NCBI GenBank assembly: GCA_016201135.1
Contig: JACQDK010000111.1
Span: 1-35,200 of the forward strand
Direction of reading: 5' to 3'
Length of the DNA stretch: 35,200 bases
Source of the DNA: Actinomycetota bacterium
Lineage (GTDB): Bacteria; Actinomycetota; UBA4738; HRBIN12
The notes beneath the pieces were generated by a model. The model worked only from the letters and a program-made list of their open reading frames with translations. It was not told the origin of the DNA and made no database searches. Numbering within the stretch: position 1 is the first letter of the stretch; every line of letters starts with the position of its first letter. The translations under genes were made by a program, and so were the position numbers. This document shows positions 1-11,338 of this stretch, in pieces.

Positions 1-161
1 GCGATGCCGGGGCCGACCGTGACGACCGTCCCGGTGCGGCCTCGCCGCGCGAGGGCGTCGAGGTTGGGAGTCTCCGCCGCCTCGAGCGGGGTCCGTCCGT
101 CGAGCTCGGGGATCGGGTCGTCGCCCAGCCCGTCGAGGCAGACGTAGAGAAGCGTGTGCAT
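1..161 (-). CDS. apgM: Archaeal-type cofactor-independent phosphoglycerate mutase (N-terminal part)
   Basis: Only the first 53 or so residues lie in the window; the gene runs off the left edge. They read MHTLLYVCLDGLGDDP, then PELDGRTPLEAAETPNLD, then a Gly/Arg-rich turn. This is the start of the alkaline-phosphatase-fold, metal-dependent phosphoglycerate mutase of the ApgM family (interconverts 3- and 2-phosphoglycerate). The Asp in LDGLGD would be a metal ligand. The ATG is preceded by GGGGAGA at good Shine-Dalgarno spacing and lies 12 bases after the tpiA stop, so it is the last visible gene of the gap-pgk-tpiA operon. Family assignment is from the N-terminus only; another member of the same superfamily is possible. 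Confidence 0.8.
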   Translation of the reverse strand, partial: MHTLLYVCLDGLGDDPIPELDGRTPLEAAETPNLDALARRGRTGTVVTVGPGI

Positions 162-173
162 GGTCCGTCTCCC

Positions 174-943
174 CTAGCGGTACTTCACGATCAGCGCGAA
201 CTCCTCGGCGTCCAGGCTCGCGCCGCCGACGAGCGCTCCGTCGATCTCCGGGTGCGCCATGAAGTCCCTGATGTTCCCGGGCTTCACGCTGCCGCCGTAC
301 TGGACCCGCACGCCCTGCGCCAGCGCCGCGTCGTACCGCTCGGCGAGAGTGGCACGGATCAGCGCCACGACCTGCCCGGCATCGGCGGGCTCGGCGTTGC
401 GACCGGTCCCGATGGCCCAGATCGGCTCGTAGGCGATGACGGCCTTCGCGGCGTGCTCGGGCGCGACGTTGTCGAAGGCGCGCCGGATCTGTTGCGCCAC
501 TTTGCTTTCCGTACCGCCTGCCTCGCGCTCGTCCAGGGTCTCCCCGACGCAGACTATCGGCGTCATGCCGTTGGCGAACACCGCCCTGGCCTTCTTGTTC
601 ACGAAGAGGTCGTCCTCGCCGAAGAGCTGGCGACGCTCGGAGTGCCCGACGATCACGTAGCGGACCTTCAGCGCGGCGAGCATCGGGGCCGAGATCTCGC
701 CGGTGAACGCGCCGTGGTCTTCGGGATGGACGTTCTGCGCCCCGAGGCCGTAGGGCAGCTTGTCCGCGTCGATCAGGGTCTGCACCGCTCGCAGCGCCGT
801 GAACGGCGGGCACACGACGACCTCGGCCCGCTCGGCGTCCTCCTTCTCAAGCAGGTAGCTCAGCTTCTGCACCGCCTGGATCGCCTCCAGGTGGGTCTTG
901 TGCATCTTCCAGTTGGCCGCGATGATCGGCCGGCGCTCCTGGG

Positions 944-947
<4 letters not shown>
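174..947 (-). CDS. tpiA: Triosephosphate isomerase
   Basis: Interconverts dihydroxyacetone phosphate and glyceraldehyde 3-phosphate in the cytoplasm. The 257-residue protein is full length for the family. The substrate-binding segment AANWKMHK has the catalytic Lys at 14. The electrophilic His is at 102 in VGHSERRQ and the catalytic base Glu at 174 in AYEPIWAIGTG. The phosphate-binding YGGSVKP and GALVGGASL loops are near the C-terminus. Its ATG overlaps the pgk stop (ATGA), so translation is probably coupled. The downstream neighbour is apgM rather than secG, the common neighbour in actinobacteria. Confidence 0.98.
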
Positions 948-3642
<2,695 letters not shown>

Positions 3643-4545
3643 TCATTCCCGGCCGAGGTCTCTGTGGTCGACCGTGGCCGGCAGCCCCTTCTCCCGGAAG
3701 TATCGGGCGAGATCGTCTGCCACCACGACGCTCCGATGATGCCCCCCCGTACATCCCACGGCAATGGTCAGGTAGGACTTGCCCTCGTTCACATAGCCGG
3801 GGACCATCACGTCGAGCAGGGCCTCCACCTTGTCCATGAAGGCCCCGTACGAATCCTGGGTTCCGACGAAGGCGCGAACGCGCTCGTCGGTGCCGGCCAG
3901 CGGCCGGAGCTCGTCGACCCAGTGCGGGTTGGGCAGGAACCGGACGTCGAACAGGAGGTCGGCGTCGCGGGGCGAGCCGTACTTGAACCCGAACGAGATC
4001 AGCGAGACCTGCAGGCCCTGCTCTGGGGGGGCGTCGGAGAACGCCTCGCGGATCCGGTCGCGCAGCTCGTGTGGCGTCAGTCCGGAGGTGTCGACGATCA
4101 GATCGGCCTCCCCGCGAAGGCTCTCCATCATGAGGCGCTCCTTGCGGATCCCCTCCACGACGCGGTCGGCGGGCGCGAGCGGATGGCGGTGGCGCGTTGC
4201 CTCGTAGCGGTTCACGAGGTCGTCGTCGGACGCTTCGAGATAGACGATCCGGTAGGCGATCTTCAGGTTCTTGAGCTCCTCCAGGGCCTTCGACAGCTCG
4301 CCGAAGAACACCCCGCCGCGGGCATCCACCACGATCGCCACGCGCGCGGGCCCGCCGGGACGAGCGGCGAGCTCGGCCATCTTGGAGAGCAGCGCCGGCG
4401 GAAGGTTGTCGACGACGAAGTACCCGAGGTCCTCCAGGCACTTCGCGGTCTCGGACCTGCCGGCGCCCGAGAGGCCGGTGATGATGGTGAAGCCCGGCCC
4501 GGCCCGGGGCTCGTCGGCAGCTGGGGCGGCTCCGGCTTCGGCCAT
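3643..4545 (-). CDS. rapZ: RapZ/YvcJ-family nucleotide-binding protein
   Basis: 300 residues, typical for the family. The P-loop at 24-31 reads GLSGAGRS. Arg replaces the usual Lys, as I recall being normal for actinobacterial members, so this is not a defect. ETAKCLEDLGYFVVDNLPP follows, a strong family signature. The C-terminal domain has SFGFKYGSP, DVRFLPNPHW and AVGCTGGHHRSV, the part that binds GlmZ RNA in E. coli. In other bacteria the protein binds UDP-GlcNAc or acts with YvcK in cell-wall precursor control; its job here is inferred only. The ATG overlaps the uvrC stop by one base (TGATG). Downstream yvcK and whiA are missing. Confidence 0.95.
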   Translation of the reverse strand: MAEAGAAPAADEPRAGPGFTIITGLSGAGRSETAKCLEDLGYFVVDNLPPALLSKMAELAARPGGPARVAIVVDARGGVFFGELSKALEELKNLKIAYRIVYLEASDDDLVNRYEATRHRHPLAPADRVVEGIRKERLMMESLRGEADLIVDTSGLTPHELRDRIREAFSDAPPEQGLQVSLISFGFKYGSPRDADLLFDVRFLPNPHWVDELRPLAGTDERVRAFVGTQDSYGAFMDKVEALLDVMVPGYVNEGKSYLTIAVGCTGGHHRSVVVADDLARYFREKGLPATVDHRDLGRE

Positions 4546-6425
4546 CAGGCGCTCTCCCTTCCTCGCTCGGGGTCGGCGGAGCGCAGGCGCTCGTGGACCA
4601 GGCGCGCGAGCTCAGGGCCGACGCCCGGCGTGGCGGCTATCTCGGAGGCCTCCGCGCGCGACAGACGGGCGAGCGAGCCGAACCGCTTCAGCAGCGCCTT
4701 CTTCCTGGCGGGGCCGATGCCCGGGACTTCGTCCAGCGGCGATCCCAGCGCGCGCTTGTCGCGACGCTCCCGGTGGTAGGAGACCGCGAAGCGGTGGGCC
4801 TCGTCGCGCAGGTGCTGAAGGACGAACAGAGCCTCCGACGATCTGGGGATCGCCAGGGGCTCGGGCGAGCCCGGCAGGTAGACCTCCTCCAGTCGCTTCG
4901 CGAGGCCAAGGTGCGGGATGTCGAGCCCGAGGTCGGACAGCACCTTCGAGGCGACGCCGAGCTGCCCTCGGCCGCCGTCCACCACGACCAGGGCCGGCGG
5001 GTACGAGAAGCGGCGCCGGCGACCCTCCGCAGGCTCCTGCCGCTCCTGAAGGAGGTGGACGAAACGACGACGGAGGATCTCCTCCATGCTCGCGAAGTCG
5101 TCCTGGCCCGGCACCCCGCGGATCGCGAAGCGGCGGTAGTCGCTCCGCTTGGGCAGTCCGTCCTCGAAGACCACCATCGAGCCGACCTTGTCGCTCGGTC
5201 CCAGGTTCGACACGTCGTAGCACTCGATCCTCAGAGGCGCCTGCGCGAGGCCGAGGCGATCGGCCAGCTGCGCGAGCGCGCGCGACCGCGCGCCGAAGTC
5301 CGACGCTCGCCGCAGCTTGTGCCGTCGGAACGCGTCATCGGCGTTGCGCCGCACCGTCTCCAGGAGCTTGCGCTTGGCGCCGCGCTCGGGAACCCGGATC
5401 GAGACTCCGGCTCCTCGCCGCCCGCCGAGCCACCCTTCGAGCACCTCGGCGTCGGCGGGAGGATCGGGAACCAGCACCCTGGGCGGCACCTCGTCTCGCT
5501 CCATGTAGAGCTGCCGGACGAACGACGCGACGAGCTCGCCCCGGTCGAGGGGCTCCACCTTGTCGACGATCCAGCCCTTCCTGCCCAGCACCCTGCCGCC
5601 CCGGACGAAGAAGACCTGGAACGCGGCCTCGAGGTCGTCCTCGACCATGCCGACGACGTCCAGGTCCTCGGGCTGCGCGAGGACCATCTCCTGGCTCTCG
5701 AGCGCGCGGCGCGCGGCACCGAGCTGGTCGCGGAGCTTGGCCGCCTGCTCGTACTCCTGGCGCTCCGAGGCCTCCCCCATCTCGCGCTCCAGGCGCTGAA
5801 GCACGGGCTTGGGGTTCCCGGCCAGGAACTCCCCGAGAGCGTCCACCCGGGCCCGATAGGACTCCTCGGTCACGCCGGTGAGCTCGGGGACGCACGGGCC
5901 GGCGCAGCGCCCGACGTCGTGGTACAGGCAGGGACGCCGGGCACGCGCTCGCTGGTCGAAGAAGCTGTTAGAGCAGGTGCGGACCGCGAACACGCGCGTG
6001 AGGGCATCGAGCGTCTCCCGGATCGCCCAGGCGTGTCCGTACGGTCCGAAGTACCTGACGTTCTTCCGCTTCGCGCCCCGGAGCACCTGCGCGCGCGGCC
6101 ACCGCTCCCCCACCGTCAGCGCCAGGAACGGGTAGGACTTGTCGTCGCGGTACCGGACGTTGAAACGAGGCAGGTGGGTCTGGATCAGGTTGAACTCGAG
6201 CATCAGCGCGTCGACCTCGGTGGACGCCACGATCCACTCGACGGTCGCGGCCGCCAGGGTCATCGCCTCGGTCCTGGGGTGCAGCGGCCTGCCCCAGTAG
6301 CTCGCGAGCCTCTTGCGCAGGGAGCGCGCCTTCCCCACGTACACGACCCGCCCGTCGCCGTCGCGGAACAGGTACGCGCCGGGAAGATCCGGTATCTGGG
6401 ACGTCTCGGGACGGGGGACGCTCAC
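4545..6425 (-). CDS. uvrC: Excinuclease ABC subunit C
   Basis: Makes both incisions around the lesion in nucleotide excision repair. The GIY-YIG nuclease domain is at about 12-90 (GAYLFRDGDG, VVYVGKARSLRKRL). A Cys cluster at 151/166/174/178 suggests an Fe-S or zinc site. The UVR helix is at about 208-242. The RNase H-like nuclease starts near 398 (RIECYDVSNLGPSDKVGS) and the helix-hairpin-helix pair (VPGIGPARKK, TPGVGPELA) lies at the C-terminus. 626 residues from GTG 6425; an ATG nine bases upstream is possible but lies within the -10 box. With the GTG the mRNA would start at the first base of the start codon. It heads the uvrC-rapZ operon. Confidence 0.96.
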   Translation of the reverse strand: MSVPRPETSQIPDLPGAYLFRDGDGRVVYVGKARSLRKRLASYWGRPLHPRTEAMTLAAATVEWIVASTEVDALMLEFNLIQTHLPRFNVRYRDDKSYPFLALTVGERWPRAQVLRGAKRKNVRYFGPYGHAWAIRETLDALTRVFAVRTCSNSFFDQRARARRPCLYHDVGRCAGPCVPELTGVTEESYRARVDALGEFLAGNPKPVLQRLEREMGEASERQEYEQAAKLRDQLGAARRALESQEMVLAQPEDLDVVGMVEDDLEAAFQVFFVRGGRVLGRKGWIVDKVEPLDRGELVASFVRQLYMERDEVPPRVLVPDPPADAEVLEGWLGGRRGAGVSIRVPERGAKRKLLETVRRNADDAFRRHKLRRASDFGARSRALAQLADRLGLAQAPLRIECYDVSNLGPSDKVGSMVVFEDGLPKRSDYRRFAIRGVPGQDDFASMEEILRRRFVHLLQERQEPAEGRRRRFSYPPALVVVDGGRGQLGVASKVLSDLGLDIPHLGLAKRLEEVYLPGSPEPLAIPRSSEALFVLQHLRDEAHRFAVSYHRERRDKRALGSPLDEVPGIGPARKKALLKRFGSLARLSRAEASEIAATPGVGPELARLVHERLRSADPERGRESA

Positions 6426-6438
6426 GGCGCCCATCCTA
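6426..6438 (-). promoter_or_regulatory. Leaderless-type promoter of uvrC
   Basis: On the minus strand TAGGAT (6438 to 6433) is followed by seven bases and then GTG (6425). Transcription would begin at or next to the start codon, with no room for a Shine-Dalgarno sequence. No good -35 hexamer is visible. The in-frame ATG at 6434 overlaps the last bases of the -10 box, which argues against it as the start. Confidence 0.55.
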
Positions 6439-6469
6439 GCTCCGGGGCGGGAAAGCCTCCGGAACCTCG

Positions 6470-8098
6470 CTACTTGACGGTCAGGGTCCCCGTCATCGTC
6501 GTCGGGTGGATGAAGCAGTAGAAGAAGTAGCTGCCGGGCTTCAGCTTGCCCACGCCGTAGACGGCTTGGCCGGGTCCGGTGACGACGGCGTTGCCAGCCG
6601 GCGCGAAGACGCTCCCGCTGGTGTCCCCCACCTTCGCCGAGATCTCGACGTTGTGGGGGACCCCAACGTCCTGGTTGTCGAAGCAGATCTGGATCCCAGC
6701 TCCCGCCGAGGCCGTCAGCGCGTTGGTGGAGAAGCCGTTCACGCCCGCGCCGGCCGGCGCGGCGATCTGCAGGGCGCCCTTGGGGCACTGCGTCGGAGGA
6801 CCGCTCGACGCGGGCGCCCCGGTGTTGAACGGCGCCGGGCTGGGCTGGGCGAGCTTGGTGGCGCCCGCCTGGCCGTACGTGCCGAAATCCAGGTCCTGGT
6901 CGGCAGGCGCGTACCACGCCAGGAAGACCTTCGAGCCGTCGGGAGCGACGCCGACCGACGGGAACGTTCCCAAGCCCGTGTTCCCTATGGGGACGGGCGA
7001 GAAGCTCCCACCCTCGCCGGAGACGAGCTCGACGCCCGCGGAGCCCACCCAGGTCACGTAGACCTTCCCGGCGTCATCGACGGCGACGCCCGTGTGCTGC
7101 GGCACTCCCTCGGGCGCTCCCGAGCTCCCGACCGTCACGACGCTCCACGCGCCGCCCGAGTAGGTCGCGAGGTGGATCTGCCCCGTGCCCGCCTCGTACG
7201 TGGCGTACAGGTTGCCGCTCGAGTCCGAGGCCAGGGCAAGACCCGCGCCGGAGACGCCTCTCTCGACCTGGGTGGAGGACCACCTCTTGCCGCGCTGGTG
7301 GACGGCCGCCATCAGGGCCTGGTCCGCCTGGTCGACGTACACGACCACCGCGCCGTCCTTGGTGACGGAGATGGCGGTCGGGCCCGGACCGTCGCAACGG
7401 TTGCAGAGCGGCGCCGTCGCGATGGTCTGCGTGTCCCACCCGTTGCCCTTCTTCGTGGCGACCCTGACCTCGTGGGAGGACGTGATCAGGCCGTAGGCGA
7501 CCCACGGGTTGCCCTCCGCGTCGAGCGCGATCGAGGGCGAGCCGATCGGGCCGGCGGTCTGGATCGAGTAGCCGTAGTCGTAGACCTGCTCCGCTGTGGA
7601 AGTGCTGGCGGCGCTCGCGTACCACACTCCGTCGTTGCCGGTCCAGACGACGTGCGCGCCGCCGCTTGCATCCAGCGCGACGTCGGTTCCGTTCACGTTC
7701 TCGGGGGTGAGGGTCTTCAACCCAGCGACCGTCTGCGGGCCGAACGGGACGCTCACCCCCGTGGGCGGGTCGGAGGGCATCGCCACGGCCCCGCGGTTCC
7801 AGAGCCCGTCGCGGTAGTCGGCGAGTAGCACCCCGGGCAGGTACGGCCCGCCCACCGGGCGCGGCAGGGCGATCTGCCCCTGCTGGAGCTGCTTGTTGAA
7901 CCCGAAGTAGGAGACATAGGGCACCCCGTCCTTGGCGACGGCCATCGCGGTGCCGATCCCGACGTTGTCCTGCCAGTCGGCGACCTGAGGAAGGAACTGG
8001 ACGCCCTTGCCGAAGTTCGGCTCGGGTTGGGGAAGGGCGCCGCACGCGGCCGCGACCACGGCCGCGACCGAGGCGAGGATCAGGATCCGCCGGGACAC
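6470..8098 (-). CDS. Lipoprotein: seven-repeat beta-propeller fused to a type 1 copper domain
   Basis: 542 residues from GTG 8098. A short signal peptide (VSRRILILASVAAVVAAAC) ends at a probable lipobox Cys19. Residues about 45-420 contain seven repeats of the form 'hydrophobic-x-hydrophobic-D/A-x-x-G-x-x-hydrophobic-V-x-Y/W' (for example ALDASGGAHVVW, ALDAEGNPWVAY, AVDDAGKVYVTW), which fit a seven-bladed propeller of the BNR/sialidase-like kind. The last 100 residues are a cupredoxin with all four type 1 copper ligands: His482 (PHNVEI), Cys528, His531 and Met535 (FYCFIHPTTM). A surface redox or copper-binding role is likely, but no substrate can be named. The open frame reaches 8128, but that start lies upstream of the -10 box. 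Confidence 0.85.
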   Translation of the reverse strand: MSRRILILASVAAVVAAACGALPQPEPNFGKGVQFLPQVADWQDNVGIGTAMAVAKDGVPYVSYFGFNKQLQQGQIALPRPVGGPYLPGVLLADYRDGLWNRGAVAMPSDPPTGVSVPFGPQTVAGLKTLTPENVNGTDVALDASGGAHVVWTGNDGVWYASAASTSTAEQVYDYGYSIQTAGPIGSPSIALDAEGNPWVAYGLITSSHEVRVATKKGNGWDTQTIATAPLCNRCDGPGPTAISVTKDGAVVVYVDQADQALMAAVHQRGKRWSSTQVERGVSGAGLALASDSSGNLYATYEAGTGQIHLATYSGGAWSVVTVGSSGAPEGVPQHTGVAVDDAGKVYVTWVGSAGVELVSGEGGSFSPVPIGNTGLGTFPSVGVAPDGSKVFLAWYAPADQDLDFGTYGQAGATKLAQPSPAPFNTGAPASSGPPTQCPKGALQIAAPAGAGVNGFSTNALTASAGAGIQICFDNQDVGVPHNVEISAKVGDTSGSVFAPAGNAVVTGPGQAVYGVGKLKPGSYFFYCFIHPTTMTGTLTVK

Positions 8099-8108
8099 GT
8101 CGGCGGGA

Positions 8109-8114
8109 ATCCTA
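8109..8114 (-). promoter_or_regulatory. Probable -10 box of the propeller-cupredoxin gene
   Basis: TAGGAT on the minus strand, ten bases before GTG 8098. Transcription would begin only about three or four bases before the start codon. It lies just beyond the uvrA stop, so the gene is probably not dependent on uvrA read-through. No -35 hexamer at suitable distance. Confidence 0.4.
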
Positions 8115-8124
8115 GCAAGGACCG

Positions 8125-10998
8125 TCAAGAACGAGGTGCAAGCCCGGCAGGTTCCGGATCGGGCAGCGGTAGGCGCCCCAGGACCTCCGCGAGGAAGGCT
8201 CCCGTGTGCGAGCCCGGATGAGCCGCCACCTGCTCGGGCGTGCCCGTTACGACGACCTGGCCTCCGTCGTCGCCCCCCTCGGGGCCCAGGTCCACGATCC
8301 AGTCGGCCGTCTTGACCACGTCGAGGTTGTGCTCGATCACGAGCACGGTGTTCCCCGTGGACACCAGCCTCTGAAGCACGCCGAGGAGCTTGTGGATGTC
8401 CTCGAAGTGCAGGCCGGTCGTGGGCTCGTCGAGCACGTAGACCGTGTTGCCGGTGGCGCGCTTGTGGAGCTCGCTCGAGAGCTTGATCCGCTGGGCCTCG
8501 CCGCCCGAGAGCGTGGGCGCCGGTTGCCCCAGCTTGAGGTAGCCCAGACCCACGTCCGAGAGTGTCTGCATGTGGCGCTTGATCACGGGGATGTTCTGGA
8601 AGAACCCGAGCGCCTCATCGACGCTCATCCCGAGCACGTCTGCGATCGAGCGGCCCTTGTAGCGGACCTCCAGGGTCTCGCGGTTGTAGCGCTTCCCCTT
8701 GCAGACCTCGCACGTGACGTACACGTCGGGCAGGAAGTGCATCTCGATCTTGATCTGGCCGTCCCCGGCGCAGCTCTCGCACCTGCCGCCCCGCACGTTG
8801 AAGGAGAACCTTCCGGGCTGGAACCCCCGGATCCGCGCCTCCGGAACCTGAGCGAAGAGCTTCCGTACGTGGTCGAAGACCCCCGTGTACGTGGCGGGGT
8901 TCGACCGGGGCGTGCGCCCGATCGGCGACTGGTCGATGTCGATCACCTTGTCGACCTGCTCCCAGCCGCGGAGCTTCCGGTGCTTGCCCGGCAGCGTCCG
9001 CGACCGGTACACCCTCTGCATCAGCGCCCGTAGCAGGACGTCCTGCACCAGGGTGGACTTGCCGGAGCCGCTGACGCCCGTCACGCAGATGAACAGCCCG
9101 AGCGGGAGCTCGACCGTGACGTTCTTCAGGTTGTGCTCGCTGGCGCCCTCGATCCGCAGGCGACGATCTCCGGGCGGGCGGCGGACCTGGGGCGTGGGGA
9201 TCGCGCGCCGTCCCGCCAGGAACGCCCCTGTGAGCGAACGCTCCTCTTCGAGGAGGCCTTTGAGGTCGCCCGTGTACACGATCTCGCCGCCGTGCTCCCC
9301 CGCCGCGGGGCCGATGTCCACGATGTGGTCGGCCGCCAGGATCGTGGCCTCGTCGTGCTCGACGACGATCAGCGTGTTCCCCAGGTCCCGCAGGCGCTCC
9401 AGCGTGTCGATCAGGCGGCGGTTGTCCCGCTGGTGCAGCCCGATCGAGGGCTCGTCGAGGATGTACAGCACGCCCACCAGGCCCGACCCGATCTGCGTGG
9501 CGAGGCGGATCCGCTGGGCCTCGCCGCCCGCGAGCGTTCCGGCCGGACGTCCGAGGGTGAGGTAGTCGAGCCCGACGTCCACCAGGAACCGCAGGCGCTC
9601 GCGGATCTCCTTCAGCAGGCGCTCTGCGATCATCCGCTCGCGGTCCGACAGCTCGATCGCCTCCATGAAGTCGAGCGTGGAGCGGATCGACTTCGACGTC
9701 AGCTCGGAGATGTCCACGCCTCCCACGGTCACGGCGAGCGACTCGGGCTTCAAACGCCGGCCGCCGCACGCGCGACAAGGGATCTCGCGCATGAACTGCT
9801 CGAGCCTCTCGCGGGCCGTGTCGGAGTCGGTCTCGGCGTGTCGTCGCTCGATGTTCGGGATGCAGCCCTCGTAGGTCGTCCAGTACGCGCGCTGGCGGCC
9901 GTACCGGTTCCGGTACTTGACGTAGACCTCGGTATCGGAGCCGTAGAGCACCGCCTCTCGGGCCTTCTTCGGCAGCTTCTTCCAGGGCGTGCCGAGGTCG
10001 AAGCCGTGCGCGGCGCCGACCGCCCCCAGCACCCGGTACCAGTACTCCAACGAGTTGCTAGCCCACGGCGCCAGGGCCCCCTCGTCGATCGTGAGGTCCG
10101 GGTCGGGCACCACGAGCTCGGGGTCGACCTCCAACCGCGTGCCGAGCCCGTCACACGTGCCGCACGCGCCGTAGGGCGAGTTGAAGGAGAAGTTCCGGGG
10201 AGCGAGCTCTTCGAACGAGAGGCCGTCGTAGGTGCAGGCGAGCGACTGCGAGAAGGTCTGGACCTCCTCGTGCCCGTCCGTCTGCACGGCGATCGCCGCC
10301 ACGCCCTCTGCGAGCTCGAGCGCGGTCTCGATCGAGTCGGCGACGCGCCGGCGGATGCCCGGCTTGGAGACGAGGCGGTCCACGACCACCTCGATCGTGT
10401 GCTTGTAGGTCTTGGGAAGCCGGATCGGCTCCGAGAGGTCGCGCACCTGCCCGTCGATCCGCGCGCGCGGGAACCCCTTGCGCGCCAGGTCCCCCAGGAG
10501 CTTCTCGTACTCCCCCTTGCGTCCGCGCACGACCGGCGCGAGGACCTGGAACCTCGTGCCCTCGGGCATCTCCAGCACCTGGTCGACGATCTGCTCGGGG
10601 GTCTGGCGCCCGATGGGGCGGCCGCAGCTCGGGCAGTGCGGGTGGCCCACCCTCGCGAACAGGACGCGCAGGTAGTCGTAGACCTCGGTGATCGTGCCGA
10701 CCGTGCTCCGCGGGTTGCGGCTCGTCGACTTCTGGTCGATCGAGATCGCAGGCGAGAGCCCTTCGATGAAGTCGACGTCGGGCTTCTCCATCTGCCCGAG
10801 GAACTGCCGGGCGTACGAGGAGAGCGACTCGACGTACCGGCGCTGACCCTCGGCGTAGATCGTGTCGAAGGCGAGCGAGGACTTCCCCGAGCCGGAGAGG
10901 CCCGTGAACACGATCAGCTTGTCACGAGGAAGGTCGAGCGTGACGTTCTTGAGGTTGTGCTCACGGGCGCCGTGGATGATGAGGCGGTCGGTGCCCAC
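8125..10998 (-). CDS. uvrA: Excinuclease ABC subunit A
   Basis: Damage-recognition ATPase of nucleotide excision repair; loads UvrB. 957 residues from GTG 10998, normal size; the open frame extends to 11205 but nothing upstream resembles UvrA. N-terminal [10 protein letters not shown] and Walker [10 protein letters not shown] open the first ABC half. A zinc-binding segment CPSCGRPIG, a CRACGGRR segment, [12 protein letters not shown] and [14 protein letters not shown] follow. The second half has [12 protein letters not shown], a zinc finger built from CESCAGDGQ and [22 protein letters not shown] and [13 protein letters not shown]. The GTG is six bases after TACAAT, so the mRNA is probably leaderless. 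The divergent gene at 11056 shares the upstream region. Confidence 0.98.
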   Translation of the reverse strand: MGTDRLIIHGAREHNLKNVTLDLPRDKLIVFTGLSGSGKSSLAFDTIYAEGQRRYVESLSSYARQFLGQMEKPDVDFIEGLSPAISIDQKSTSRNPRSTVGTITEVYDYLRVLFARVGHPHCPSCGRPIGRQTPEQIVDQVLEMPEGTRFQVLAPVVRGRKGEYEKLLGDLARKGFPRARIDGQVRDLSEPIRLPKTYKHTIEVVVDRLVSKPGIRRRVADSIETALELAEGVAAIAVQTDGHEEVQTFSQSLACTYDGLSFEELAPRNFSFNSPYGACGTCDGLGTRLEVDPELVVPDPDLTIDEGALAPWASNSLEYWYRVLGAVGAAHGFDLGTPWKKLPKKAREAVLYGSDTEVYVKYRNRYGRQRAYWTTYEGCIPNIERRHAETDSDTARERLEQFMREIPCRACGGRRLKPESLAVTVGGVDISELTSKSIRSTLDFMEAIELSDRERMIAERLLKEIRERLRFLVDVGLDYLTLGRPAGTLAGGEAQRIRLATQIGSGLVGVLYILDEPSIGLHQRDNRRLIDTLERLRDLGNTLIVVEHDEATILAADHIVDIGPAAGEHGGEIVYTGDLKGLLEEERSLTGAFLAGRRAIPTPQVRRPPGDRRLRIEGASEHNLKNVTVELPLGLFICVTGVSGSGKSTLVQDVLLRALMQRVYRSRTLPGKHRKLRGWEQVDKVIDIDQSPIGRTPRSNPATYTGVFDHVRKLFAQVPEARIRGFQPGRFSFNVRGGRCESCAGDGQIKIEMHFLPDVYVTCEVCKGKRYNRETLEVRYKGRSIADVLGMSVDEALGFFQNIPVIKRHMQTLSDVGLGYLKLGQPAPTLSGGEAQRIKLSSELHKRATGNTVYVLDEPTTGLHFEDIHKLLGVLQRLVSTGNTVLVIEHNLDVVKTADWIVDLGPEGGDDGGQVVVTGTPEQVAAHPGSHTGAFLAEVLGRLPLPDPEPAGLAPRS

Positions 10999-11026
10999 GG
11001 AGCGATTGTACGGTCGTCCTCCGACA
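10999..11026 (-). promoter_or_regulatory. uvrA promoter with PafBC-like damage element
   Basis: On the minus strand: TGTCGGAG (11026 to 11019), eight bases, TACAAT (11010 to 11005), six bases, GTG. The TGTCRGTG-N8-TAnnnT arrangement is the RecA-independent (PafBC-dependent) DNA-damage promoter described in mycobacteria. The first part matches 7 of 8 positions and the spacing is exact. No LexA-type box (GAAC-N4-GTTC) is visible. The regulator itself is not in the window, so the assignment is by motif only. Confidence 0.55.
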
Positions 11027-11043
11027 TCTCCTCCCGTGGCCGC

Positions 11044-11055
11044 TATCCTCCCGTC
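11044..11055 (+). promoter_or_regulatory. Leaderless-type promoter of the 91-residue gene
   Basis: TATCCT at 11044-11049, six bases, then ATG 11056. Its upstream half overlaps the divergent uvrA promoter, so the two genes could influence each other. No clear -35 hexamer. Confidence 0.45.
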
Positions 11056-11331
11056 ATGGCGCGGGCCGAGCTGGAGACGCTCTCCACGAAGGAGCTTCAC
11101 GATCGGGCGGTCGCTCGCGCCGAGCGGCACCTTGACGTGGGTTTCCTCTGGAGCCTGGTGAAGGCGCTCCCGATCGCCGAGGAGGTCGCCGGGCACGACG
11201 AGCACGGCAAGATCGACATCGCCCGGCCGCTCGCCCTCCTGAACGACTTCTTCAAGGCCGACGAGGGCGAGTTGGGCGAGGCTCTACGTCCCCTCTACGT
11301 CGATTACCTGGAGGAGCAGGGCGACGACTGA
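11056..11331 (+). CDS. Small conserved-looking acidic protein, unknown
   Basis: 91 residues, not recognised. The sequence is helix-rich and acidic, with no signal peptide, membrane segment or Cys. The segments [17 protein letters not shown] and [17 protein letters not shown] suggest two amphipathic helices. The C-terminus ends in Glu/Asp. The start is supported by a -10 box six bases upstream. It diverges from uvrA by 57 bases and is followed eight bases after its stop by the class V aminotransferase frame, with which it is probably co-transcribed. Codon use looks like its neighbours. Confidence 0.75.
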   Translation: MARAELETLSTKELHDRAVARAERHLDVGFLWSLVKALPIAEEVAGHDEHGKIDIARPLALLNDFFKADEGELGEALRPLYVDYLEEQGDD

Positions 11332-11338
11332 GCGGCCG

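Noticed and set aside
3715-3740. RapZ Walker A Lys replaced by Arg as a sign of inactivation
   Set aside because: GAGRS is, from general knowledge, the normal form in actinobacterial RapZ proteins, and the rest of the protein is intact. (The P-loop itself is near 4453-4476.)
8206-11055. Long open frames on the plus strand opposite uvrA, uvrB, polA and rpsA
   Set aside because: They are shadows created by GC-rich codon structure; they have no family motifs and the opposite strand encodes well-known proteins.
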